Assembly: GCF_000284015.1 (NCBI RefSeq)
Contig: NC_016943.1
Span: 62,001-126,000, forward strand
Source of the DNA: Blastococcus saxobsidens DD2
GTDB lineage: Bacteria > Actinomycetota > Actinomycetes > Mycobacteriales > Geodermatophilaceae
Direction: 5' to 3'
Length of the DNA: 64,000 bases
The translations under genes and the position numbers were made by a program. Position 1 is the first letter of the stretch. Each line of letters begins with the position of its first letter. Below are positions 23,963 to 31,782 of the stretch, piece after piece. The notes under the pieces were generated by a model that saw only the letters and a list, made by a program, of their open reading frames with translations, did no database searches and was not told the origin of the DNA.

Positions 23963-24676
23963 TCAGTCGTCCTCGCGGCCGGTGGCGAGCCAGACTGCCC
24001 CGCCCAGGGCGCCCAGCGCGGCGGTGTGCAAAAACCCCCGGTCGGTGTCGGCGTCGGGCAGCACGACGAGCACCCAGAAGACGGCCAGACCGGTGAGACC
24101 GCCGGCGGCGACCCGCCAGGCGACCTGCCGGTCGAGCCGCCGGCCCCCGGGCAGGAGTGCGGCGGAGACCGCCAGCCCGAGCAGGACGCAGACGGTGGCG
24201 AACAGGGACCAGAGCGGCAACGCCGACCAGAACGACTCGGCGCCGAAGCCCAGGAACAGCCCGCACTGCAGCAGCACCAGCGACAACAGCACCAGGCCGG
24301 CGCCGGCGAGGGCGCTGCGGTCGCGGGGTGCCCGCTCCCGCGACGCGGTCTCCTCGCCCGGCGCTGCGGCCCCGGACTCGAGCGTCTCCGGCCACGACGG
24401 GCCGGCCGACCGCGGGGGAGCGGACCCGGCACCGGGCAGCCCGGGGACGAAGTCGACCGGCCCGGTGGGCTGCGCGGCGGGGGGCGTGTCCGGCTGCGCA
24501 GGGGCCGTACCCGGCTGCCCGGTGGCCGCGGGCGGAGGGACGGGCGCCGACGGCGGCGGGAGCTGCTGGATCGTCGTGCGCGCCGAGGCCGGCGCGGCCG
24601 ACGGGATCTCCTGCGTCGTGGGCTCCGCCGGGCCGGTACCCGGAGCGGGCGGCGAGGGGTCGGACGGCGTGCTCAC
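23963..24676 (-). CDS. Membrane protein with Pro-rich N-terminus
   Basis: 237 residues. The first ~125 are hydrophilic and rich in Pro, Ala and Thr (DPSPPAPGTGPAEPTTQE, PPSAPVPPPAATGQ). Four hydrophobic segments follow: ALAGAGLVLLSLVLLQCGLF, LFATVCVLLGLAVSAALLPGG, VAAGGLTGLAVFWVLVVLP, HTAALGALGGAVWLATG. GTG 24676 with AGGAGG six bases upstream. No named family is recognised. It lies antisense between the kinase pair and cinA; its clear membrane pattern is the main reason to end the kinase before it. Cytoplasmic Pro/Thr-rich regions are common kinase targets, so it might be a substrate; that is speculation. Confidence 0.75.
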   Translation of the reverse strand: MSTPSDPSPPAPGTGPAEPTTQEIPSAAPASARTTIQQLPPPSAPVPPPAATGQPGTAPAQPDTPPAAQPTGPVDFVPGLPGAGSAPPRSAGPSWPETLESGAAAPGEETASRERAPRDRSALAGAGLVLLSLVLLQCGLFLGFGAESFWSALPLWSLFATVCVLLGLAVSAALLPGGRRLDRQVAWRVAAGGLTGLAVFWVLVVLPDADTDRGFLHTAALGALGGAVWLATGREDD

Positions 24677-24806
24677 GGCGGCCTCCTGGCGGACTCCGGG
24701 GGCTCCCCCGGTCGGTGCTGTTCCCCGGCACGGTAGCGGCGCTGCGGCGGTTCGGGAGGGTGCCACCCGGGTCGGCGCCCGGTCTGCCCCGCCCGACCGG
24801 CACCCC

Positions 24807-24812
24807 TAGGGT
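24807..24812 (+). promoter_or_regulatory. -10 box (TAGGGT) of cinA, leaderless
   Basis: TAGGGT, six bases (CGGGAC), then GTG at 24819; no Shine-Dalgarno. Confidence 0.5.
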
Positions 24813-24818
24813 CGGGAC

Positions 24819-26102
24819 GTGGTCACGCGCGCGGGCATCGTCGTCACCGGGACCGAGGTGCTCACCGGCCGGGTGGCCGACCGCAACGGCCCCTGGCTGG
24901 CCGAGCAGCTGCGGGGGCTCGGCGTCGACGTCGGGCACGTGGTGGTGGTCGGCGACCGACCCGACGACCTCCGGTCGGCGCTGTCCTTCCTGGTCGGGAC
25001 CGGCGCGGACCTGGTGATCACCACCGGGGGGCTCGGCCCCACGGCCGACGACCTCACCGCGCAGGTGGTGGGTGAGTTCCAGGGGCGCCCCTCCGCGGTG
25101 GACCCGGAGCTGGAACAGCGGGTGGCACAGGTCGTGGCGCGGCTGATGGCCCGCCGCGGCTGGCGGGCCGACGCGGCGGCGACGGCGGCCGGGGTGCGCA
25201 AGCAGGCCCTGGTGCCCGACGGCGCCACGGTCCTGGAGCCCGTCGGCACCGCCCCCGGCCTCGTCGTGCCCCCGGCGGCCGACCGCACCGGCCCGCCGGT
25301 GGTGGTGCTGCCCGGGCCTCCCGCGGAGCTGCGTGGGATGTGGCCGGCGGCCGTGGCGGCGGCACCCGCCCGGGCCGCCTTGGCGGGCGCCGCGGAGCTG
25401 CGGCAGGAGACCCTCCGGCTCTGGGGCACGCTCGAGGCGCAGCTGGCCGCGACCCTGCGGGAGCTCGAGCCCGGGCTGGCCGGTCTGGAGATCACCACCT
25501 GCCTGCGCGAGGGCGAGCTGGAGGTCGTCACCCGGTTCCCCGCGGATGCGCAGGTGGTCTACGACCGGTTCGCCGCGGACCTCGCCGAGCGGTACGCCGG
25601 CACCCTCTTCTCCACCGGCCCCGGCCTCGACGAGCTCGTCGGCGCGGCCCTGGCCGAGCGGGGGCTGCGGGTCGCGACCGGCGAGTCCTGCACCGGCGGG
25701 CTGCTGGCGGCGCGGCTCACCGAGCGGCCGGGCTCCTCCACGTCCGTGTTCGGTGGGGTGGTCGCCTACGCGAACAGCGCCAAGGAGCAGCTCCTGGGCG
25801 TGCCGGCCGCCGTCCTCGCCGAGCACGGCGCGGTCAGCGCCGAGGTGGCCCGCGCCCTCGCCGACGGCGCGCGCGGCCGGTTCGGTGCCGACATCGGCGT
25901 GGGGATCACCGGCGTCGCCGGACCTGGCGGGGGCAGCGCGGAGAAGCCGGTGGGCACGGTGCACCTGTGCGTCGTCGGGCCGGACGGCGCGAGCTCCCGG
26001 GCGCTGGCCCTGCCCGGCTCCCGGTCCACCGTGCGGAACCGGTCCGTCACGATGGCGATGCACCTGCTGCGCGAGCTGCTCCTGGGCGGCCCGCCCGCCT
26101 GA
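24819..26102 (+). CDS. cinA: CinA-family protein (competence/damage-inducible; NMN amidase domain)
   Basis: 427 residues, full length. The N-terminal MoCF/COG1058 domain (1-170) includes VVTGTEVLTGRVADRNGPWLAEQLRGLG, TTGGLGPTADDLTAQVV and VVVLPGPPAELRGMW. The C-terminal PncC-like amidase domain (about 270-425) has TGESCTGGLLAARLTERPGSS, FGGVVAYANSAKEQLLGV, GVGITGVAGPGGGSAEKPVGTVHL. Family members hydrolyse NMN (deamidation) and ADP-ribose in pyridine nucleotide recycling. No recA follows. The GTG start is leaderless. Confidence 0.92.
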   Translation: MVTRAGIVVTGTEVLTGRVADRNGPWLAEQLRGLGVDVGHVVVVGDRPDDLRSALSFLVGTGADLVITTGGLGPTADDLTAQVVGEFQGRPSAVDPELEQRVAQVVARLMARRGWRADAAATAAGVRKQALVPDGATVLEPVGTAPGLVVPPAADRTGPPVVVLPGPPAELRGMWPAAVAAAPARAALAGAAELRQETLRLWGTLEAQLAATLRELEPGLAGLEITTCLREGELEVVTRFPADAQVVYDRFAADLAERYAGTLFSTGPGLDELVGAALAERGLRVATGESCTGGLLAARLTERPGSSTSVFGGVVAYANSAKEQLLGVPAAVLAEHGAVSAEVARALADGARGRFGADIGVGITGVAGPGGGSAEKPVGTVHLCVVGPDGASSRALALPGSRSTVRNRSVTMAMHLLRELLLGGPPA

Positions 26103-26165
26103 GCTCCGCGGCGGCCGGGACGGGATGTGGTCGCGGTGCCGTCCGGAGGACGGCGCCGTCATGGC

Positions 26166-26171
26166 TACGGT
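26166..26171 (+). promoter_or_regulatory. -10 box (TACGGT) of the aidB-like gene, leaderless
   Basis: TACGGT, six bases (GCACCC), then ATG at 26178. No Shine-Dalgarno precedes the ATG. Confidence 0.5.
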
Positions 26172-26177
26172 GCACCC

Positions 26178-27833
26178 ATGACGGCCACCCACGAGGTCAC
26201 CAACCAGGTCCCGCCGTTAACCGGGCACGACCCGATCGCCGGTGACACCGCGCTGACCGAAGCCTGCCTCCGGCACGCCGACCCGGCTGTGCTGGCGTCG
26301 CTGGAGGGGCTCGGCCGGCTCGCCGGGAGCGAGCAGGCGCAGGAGTGGGGCCGGCTGGTCAACGAGAACCCGCCGAAGCTGCGCACGCACGACCGGTACG
26401 GCCACCGGATCGACGAGGTCGAGTTCCACCCCGCCTGGCACGAGCTGATGCGGACGGCGATGGAGCACGGGCTCGGCGGCGCCCCGTGGGCCGATCAGCC
26501 CACCCACCCCACCGCCCCGGGCCGGTCCGCCGGGGACCGGCACGCGCACGTCCGGCGCGCCGTCGGCTACCTCGGCTGGACGCAGGTCGAGATGGGCCAC
26601 GGCTGCCCGGTCACCATGACCTACGCCGTCGTGCCCGCCCTCCGCCGGGCGCCGGAGCTCGCCGCCCGGTACGAGGCCGGCCTCACCGCAGGCGCGTACG
26701 AGTTCGGGCTGACCGAGCCCACCGCCAAGCGGGGCCTGGTGGCCGGCATGGGCATGACCGAGAAGCAGGGCGGGTCCGACGTCCGGGCCAACGCCACGCG
26801 GGCGGTCGCGCGACCCGACGGCAGTTACGCCCTCACCGGGCACAAGTGGTTCACCTCCGCGCCGATGAGCGATCTCTTCCTCGTGCTCGCCCAGCTGGAG
26901 GAGGGGGTGTCCTGCTTCGCGGTGCCGCGGGTGCTGCCCGACGGCAGCCGCAACGTGTTCCGGCTGCAGCGGCTCAAGGACAAGCTCGGCGACCGGTCGA
27001 ACGCCTCCAGCGAGGTGGAGTTCGACGGCACGACCGGCTGGCTGGTGGGGGAGCCCGGGCGGGGCGTGCCGGCGATCATCGAGATGGTCAACATGACCCG
27101 GCTGGACTGCGTGCTCGGTTCCGCTGCGACGGTGCGCGCGGCGCTCACCCAGGCGATCCACCACGCCCGGCACCGGCGGGCCTTCGGTTCCCTGCTCGCC
27201 GACCAGCCGCTCATGCAGAACGTGCTGGCCGACCTGGCCGTGGAGAGCGAGGCGGCCACGGCGCTCGGTGTGCGCCTGGCCGCGGCCGTGGACGACGGCG
27301 AGGAGGCCTTCCTGCGGCTGGCGGGTGCCGCGGCCAAGTACTGGGTCTGCAAGCGCACGCCCGGCGTCGTCGCCGAGGCCATGGAGGTGCTGGGCGGCAA
27401 CGGCTACGTGGAGGAGTCGGGGCTGCCGCGGCTCTACCGGCAGGCGCCGCTGAACTCCATCTGGGAGGGCTCGGGCAACGTGATCGCCCTCGACGTGCTG
27501 CGGGCGCTCGGGCGGTCGGAGGAGTCGCTGGCGGCCGTCACCGCCGAGATCGAGCTGGCCCGGGGTGCCGACCGGCGGTTCGACGACGCGGTCAAGCGCC
27601 TCTCCGCCGAGCTCGGGGACCGCGACGGGCTGCCGTTCCGGGCCCGGCGGATCGCCGGTCTGCTCGCCCTCTGCCTGCAGGGCTCGCTGCTGCTCCGGCA
27701 CGCTCCTGCGGCCGTGTCCGACGCCTTCTGCGCCTCTCGCCTGGGCGGAGACGCCGGCACGGTGCTCGGCACTCTCCCGGCGGGCACCGACGTCGCCGGG
27801 ATCGTCGGGCGATCTGGCCTCGTCCGTCGCTGA
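26178..27833 (+). CDS. aidB: Acyl-CoA dehydrogenase family protein, AidB type
   Basis: 551 residues, the AidB length. The N-terminal VTNQVPPLTGHDPIAGDTAL is the classical AidB opening (NQVPPL..YN/HD). Further blocks are GLTEPTAKRGLVAGMGMTEKQGGSDVRAN, LTGHKWFTSAPMSDLFLVLAQ, RLKDKLGDRSNASSEVEFDG, and RQAPLNSIWEGSGNVIALDVLRAL with the catalytic-position Glu of WEGSGN. AidB binds FAD and DNA and is part of the adaptive response to alkylation in E. coli; a catabolic dehydrogenase role cannot be excluded. Leaderless ATG 26178. No ada or alkA gene lies nearby. Confidence 0.9.
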   Translation: MTATHEVTNQVPPLTGHDPIAGDTALTEACLRHADPAVLASLEGLGRLAGSEQAQEWGRLVNENPPKLRTHDRYGHRIDEVEFHPAWHELMRTAMEHGLGGAPWADQPTHPTAPGRSAGDRHAHVRRAVGYLGWTQVEMGHGCPVTMTYAVVPALRRAPELAARYEAGLTAGAYEFGLTEPTAKRGLVAGMGMTEKQGGSDVRANATRAVARPDGSYALTGHKWFTSAPMSDLFLVLAQLEEGVSCFAVPRVLPDGSRNVFRLQRLKDKLGDRSNASSEVEFDGTTGWLVGEPGRGVPAIIEMVNMTRLDCVLGSAATVRAALTQAIHHARHRRAFGSLLADQPLMQNVLADLAVESEAATALGVRLAAAVDDGEEAFLRLAGAAAKYWVCKRTPGVVAEAMEVLGGNGYVEESGLPRLYRQAPLNSIWEGSGNVIALDVLRALGRSEESLAAVTAEIELARGADRRFDDAVKRLSAELGDRDGLPFRARRIAGLLALCLQGSLLLRHAPAAVSDAFCASRLGGDAGTVLGTLPAGTDVAGIVGRSGLVRR

Positions 27834-27953
27834 GGAGGGACCCGAACTACTACCCTGAGGGACGGTCCACGTGCTGCCTGTCGAACATCACGGGTGGTCC
27901 GTGCCCGTCGTCCGTGCGTGCGGACGGACGATCAGTGGACGAGAGCGGGCAGT

Positions 27954-30065
27954 GTGCAACCAGGCGACGACCGGCCCTCAGGGGTGCGGACCGACCCGTT
28001 GAGCAGCGTGCCCGACGCCGTCTACCGCCTGGACCAGCACGGCTGCTTCGCCTACCTCAACGCGTCCGCGGAACGGCTGCTGGGCCACTCCGCCGACGAG
28101 CTGCTCGGCCGTAACGCCGGCGAGGCCTTCCCGGGGCTGCGCGGGTCGCTGGCCGAGGACCAGTACCGCCAGGTGCTCGAGGACGGCCGGCCGCGGGAGT
28201 TCCAGTTCCTCTACGAGCCCCAGGGTCGCTGGTACGAGGTCCGGATCTTCCCCGATGCCGCCGGGGCGGCCGTGCTCTTCCGCGACGTCGACCTCCGGTA
28301 CCGGCGGGACCTGGAGCGGGACGCCCAGGTGCGTCAGCTGACCGCGGTGCTCGAGGCGCTGCCCTCCCCGACCGTCCTCGTCGGCCGGGACGGCCGGATC
28401 CTCTCGACCAACGCGGCCTGGATCCGCGCCGCCGACACGTTGCCCGAGGTCGTGCTGCCCGGCCGGGTGGGCGAGGACTACCTGATGGTCATGTCGCGGG
28501 GCCTGGAGCCGCAGGTGCATGCCGCCCTGGACAGCGGCCTGCATGCGCTGCTCGACGGCAGCGAGCCCTCCGGCGACGGCACGTTCCGCTGGAACTACTC
28601 GCGCGCCACCCGCGCCGGCATCGGCTGGTTCCAGCTCCAGGCCACGCGGGTCGACGGCGAGGGGCGGGTGGTCATCACCCACACCGACATCACCGACCAG
28701 GTGCGGGCGCAGGAGCAGCTGCTGTGGCGGGCGCAGCACGATGACCTGACCGGGCTGCCCAACCGGTCCCGGCTGCTCGAGCTCACCGGTGAGGCGCTCG
28801 CCGCCGACCACCGGGCGGGGGTGGCGCTGCTGGTCCTGGACCTCGACGGCTTCAAGACCGTCAACGACTCCCTCGGGCACCAGATCGGTGACGAGCTGCT
28901 CCGGCTGGTGGGCGGCCGGGTCTCCGAGCAGATCCGGCCCGGTGACGCGGTGGCGCGGCTGGGGGCGGACCAGTTCGTCGTCCTCGCGCACGGCTGCGAC
29001 GCCTCCGAGGCCGCCGCGCTGGCGTTCCGGCTGCAGACGGCGTTCGGCCGGCCCTTCGCGGTCGGGGAGATCTCCGTGCCGGTCAGCGCCAGCATCGGCG
29101 TGGCGGTGGCGCGGCCGGAGGTCCGCGACGCCCACCACCTGCTCAGCGACGCCGATGCCGCGATGTTCGCCGCCAAGAGCTCCGGCCGGGACCGGGTGCA
29201 CCTGTTCTCCCCGGCGCTGCGCGAGGCGGCCCGCTGGCGGCTGGAGGTGGCCACCCGGCTCCGCGGTGACGCCATCGACCAGCTCGTCGTGCACTACCAG
29301 CCCGTCATCCGGCTGGACACCGGCCAGGTCGAGGGCGTGGAGGCCCTGGTGCGCTGGCAGCACCCCGAGCGGGGCCTCCTCCCACCGGACACGTTCCTCG
29401 CCGTGGCCGAGGAGACCGGCCAGATCATCCCGATCACCCGCTGGCTGCTGCGGGAGACCACCCTCAAGGCGGCCGCGTGGGCGGCTCAGGGCCTGAACCT
29501 GCGGATGTCGGTGAACGTCAGCGCCCGGCACTTCTCCACCGAGACGCTCGTGCGCGACGTCCGGGTGGCCCTGCAGCACTCCGGGCTGCCGGCCGACCAG
29601 CTCATCCTCGAGCTGACCGAGACCAGCGTCGCCGAGGACCCCACCCGTGCCGAGGACCAGCTGAACCTGCTGCGCGGATTCGGTGTCCGGGTGGCGATCG
29701 ACGACTTCGGCACCGGGTGGTCGTCGCTGGCCCAGCTGTTCTCGCTGCCCATCGGCACGCTGAAGATCGACCGCTCGCTGCTCGCCGCGGCCGAGCGGGT
29801 GGCCGCCGGCGAGACCGGCGCGGTGCTCACGGCGATCGTCGGGCTCACCCGGACGCTGGGCATCCGCTCGGTGGCCGAGGGCGTCGAGACGGTGGAGCAC
29901 CTGCGAATGGTGCAGGCGGCCGGGTGCGACCTGGCCCAGGGCTGGCTGCTGGGCCACCCCATGCCGGCCGAGCGCGTGCCGGAGTGGCTCCGCGAGGTGC
30001 GGCAGGCCGGCGGCGACGTCTGCGCGCTGGCGGCCGGCGGGCGGGCCGTTCCCGCCGCGAGGTGA
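27954..30065 (+). CDS. PAS-PAS-GGDEF-EAL protein, probable c-di-GMP phosphodiesterase
   Basis: 703 residues, soluble. PAS 1 about 17-115 (VPDAVYRLDQHGCFAYLNASAERLLG), PAS 2 about 125-250. The GGDEF domain (262-420) is degenerate: the signature reads RLGADQF, so cyclase activity is unlikely, although it may bind GTP. The EAL domain (430-680) keeps EALVRW, NVSARHF, LELTET, IDDFGTGWSSL, KIDRS and SVAEGVET, so it should cleave c-di-GMP. GTG 27954 is the best start; a TACCCT at 27851 and a small hairpin at 27909-27930 suggest a leader of about 90 nt. A PilZ protein is encoded 1 kb downstream. Confidence 0.85.
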   Translation: MQPGDDRPSGVRTDPLSSVPDAVYRLDQHGCFAYLNASAERLLGHSADELLGRNAGEAFPGLRGSLAEDQYRQVLEDGRPREFQFLYEPQGRWYEVRIFPDAAGAAVLFRDVDLRYRRDLERDAQVRQLTAVLEALPSPTVLVGRDGRILSTNAAWIRAADTLPEVVLPGRVGEDYLMVMSRGLEPQVHAALDSGLHALLDGSEPSGDGTFRWNYSRATRAGIGWFQLQATRVDGEGRVVITHTDITDQVRAQEQLLWRAQHDDLTGLPNRSRLLELTGEALAADHRAGVALLVLDLDGFKTVNDSLGHQIGDELLRLVGGRVSEQIRPGDAVARLGADQFVVLAHGCDASEAAALAFRLQTAFGRPFAVGEISVPVSASIGVAVARPEVRDAHHLLSDADAAMFAAKSSGRDRVHLFSPALREAARWRLEVATRLRGDAIDQLVVHYQPVIRLDTGQVEGVEALVRWQHPERGLLPPDTFLAVAEETGQIIPITRWLLRETTLKAAAWAAQGLNLRMSVNVSARHFSTETLVRDVRVALQHSGLPADQLILELTETSVAEDPTRAEDQLNLLRGFGVRVAIDDFGTGWSSLAQLFSLPIGTLKIDRSLLAAAERVAAGETGAVLTAIVGLTRTLGIRSVAEGVETVEHLRMVQAAGCDLAQGWLLGHPMPAERVPEWLREVRQAGGDVCALAAGGRAVPAAR

Positions 30066-30181
30066 GCGCCCGCCGCCCGGGCCGGCGAGCGACCTCCCCG
30101 GCCGGTCCGCCGCGCCCCTCCGCCGCGCACGTCCCGCCGCCCCCGGGGACGACGGCGGCCGACGCCGGGCAGACTGTGCCC

Positions 30182-30883
30182 GTGCTGGACATCTCCGAGG
30201 ACGCGCCCGGGCTCGCCGAGGAGCCGGCGCGCGCCGTCGACGACGGCCGCGAGCGGCCCCCGCTGGACCTCCTGATCTGGGACGCCCCGAACATCGACAT
30301 GACCCTGTCGACGGTCATCGGCGCCCGGCCGACGGCGGCGTCCCGGCCGCGCTTCGACGCGATCGCGGCCTGGTTCGTCGACGGCGCCGGTGACCCGGCC
30401 CGACCGGACGCGTCGGACGTGGAGGCGTGCGTCTTCGCCAACATCCCGCCGCAGCCCGGGTCGCTGCAGCGGTGGGTGGAGGCGCTCCGTGGCTTCGGCT
30501 ACTCGGTGTTCGCCCGGCCCAAGAGCCAGCCCGACGACGACATCGACCAGGACATGCTCGACCACATCGCCGTGCGGCAGCACAGCCACCGGCTGCGGCG
30601 GCTGGTCGTGTTCTCCGGGGACGGGCGCAACTTCGCCGACCCGCTGGAGGACCTCGTCCGGCAGGGCGTCCAGGTCGTCGTCGTCGCGTTCAGCGAGGTG
30701 GCCGGGTACGCGATCGGCTCGGACCTGCTGGAGTTCATCGACATCGAGGACGTCCCCGGCGCGTTCACCGAGCCCCTGGACCGGGTGCGTCTGGACGCGC
30801 TGCCGCCGGACGGGGCCTGGCTGCGGCCGACCCGCAGCCTGCGCGACTTCGTCGCCGGGTTCACCGCCCGCCGCACCGGCTGA
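30182..30883 (+). CDS. NYN (PIN-like) domain protein
   Basis: 233 residues. LLIWDAPNIDMTLSTVIG carries the first Asp of the NYN nuclease fold. SVFARPKSQPDDDIDQDMLDHI and VVFSGDGRNFADPLEDLVRQGV supply the next acidic residues, with GVQVVVVAFSEVAGYAIGSDLLEFIDIED as the last strand and helix. NYN proteins are metal-dependent RNases related to PIN domains. The substrate is unknown. It starts at GTG 30182, six bases after CAGACT. It sits between a c-di-GMP phosphodiesterase and a PilZ protein, 116 bp after the former. Confidence 0.8.
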   Translation: MLDISEDAPGLAEEPARAVDDGRERPPLDLLIWDAPNIDMTLSTVIGARPTAASRPRFDAIAAWFVDGAGDPARPDASDVEACVFANIPPQPGSLQRWVEALRGFGYSVFARPKSQPDDDIDQDMLDHIAVRQHSHRLRRLVVFSGDGRNFADPLEDLVRQGVQVVVVAFSEVAGYAIGSDLLEFIDIEDVPGAFTEPLDRVRLDALPPDGAWLRPTRSLRDFVAGFTARRTG

Positions 30884-31091
30884 TCCCTCGGGTGACCTGG
30901 GCCGATGCGGCTCGGGTCATCCGGACGGGTGGCCCGTGCAGCCGGCCCGCTGACCCCGACCCGCGGCGTGCCCGCCCGGCGCGTCGCCGGGCCGGGACGG
31001 GGACGGTCTCCGAGCGGCGGTTACGGTTTCCCGTGCGGGCACGGCGGCGCAGCCCGGCCGCCTGCGCGAGCGCCCCATCGAGAGAGGTTCC

Positions 31092-31730
31092 ATGAGCAGC
31101 GTTCCCGGCGTCGACCACCCGGTGGAGCAGACCGAGGCCGAGGTGCGGCTGGCCGGCACCAACATCGCCGTCACCGCGCGGGTCGAGGTGGTCCACGAGG
31201 GCGTCATCTCCGTCCGTCCCTCCGCGGGCGACTTCGCCCAGGACACCGTCGTCAAGGTCGGGGACCCGGTGGAGGTGTTCTGGAGGACCGATGACGGCCA
31301 GCGTGCGCTGCCGGCCGACGTGCTGGAGGTGCAGCAGGGCGCGGTCGTGCGCTGGCGGCTCGCCGTCACCGGCGTGGCCGAGCACAGCCAGCGCCGCGCC
31401 GCGGTCCGTGGCCGGGTGTCCTTCCCGGTCGAGGCCCGGCTCGGCAACGTGGAGCTCACGGGCACGACCATCGACATCAGCGAGGCCGGCACCCGTGCCG
31501 AGTTCGAGGGCTTCGGGCTGGCCCCCGACGCCGGGACCACGCTGGCGCTGTCGATCGCCTTCGAGGACGGCCCGGTGAACACCACCGCGGAGGTGATCCG
31601 CCTCCAGGCCCGCGGCGCCCGCTGGGTGCTGAGCATCCGGTTCCTCGACATCGCCGAGAAGGAGCAGGACCGCATCCGCCGGCGGGTGTTCCAGGCGCTG
31701 CGCGAGGAACGCGCCCGGCTGGCGGACTGA
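31092..31730 (+). CDS. PilZ domain protein (c-di-GMP receptor)
   Basis: 212 residues in two beta domains. Residues 1-100 resemble the YcgR-N/flagellar-brake kind of barrel (VEQTEAEVRLAGTNIAVTARVEVV). Residues 100-205 are PilZ: QRRAAVRGRVSF supplies RxxxR, and DISEAGTRAEFEG supplies (D/N)xSxxG, the two c-di-GMP contacts. It is therefore a likely effector for the nearby EAL protein. ATG 31092 is preceded by AGAGAGG. No flagellar or type IV pilus genes are in the window, so the output is unknown. Confidence 0.85.
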   Translation: MSSVPGVDHPVEQTEAEVRLAGTNIAVTARVEVVHEGVISVRPSAGDFAQDTVVKVGDPVEVFWRTDDGQRALPADVLEVQQGAVVRWRLAVTGVAEHSQRRAAVRGRVSFPVEARLGNVELTGTTIDISEAGTRAEFEGFGLAPDAGTTLALSIAFEDGPVNTTAEVIRLQARGARWVLSIRFLDIAEKEQDRIRRRVFQALREERARLAD

Positions 31731-31782
31731 CCGGCCGGCGACCGGCGGGTAGCCGACGCCGTCCCGGGGCAGAGGAGTCAGC

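Noticed and set aside
23950-24809. Reading the second kinase to its literal stop, giving a ~785-residue kinase
   Set aside because: The extension is antisense to a well-formed membrane-protein gene and is low-complexity; a one-base shift gives a natural end before it.
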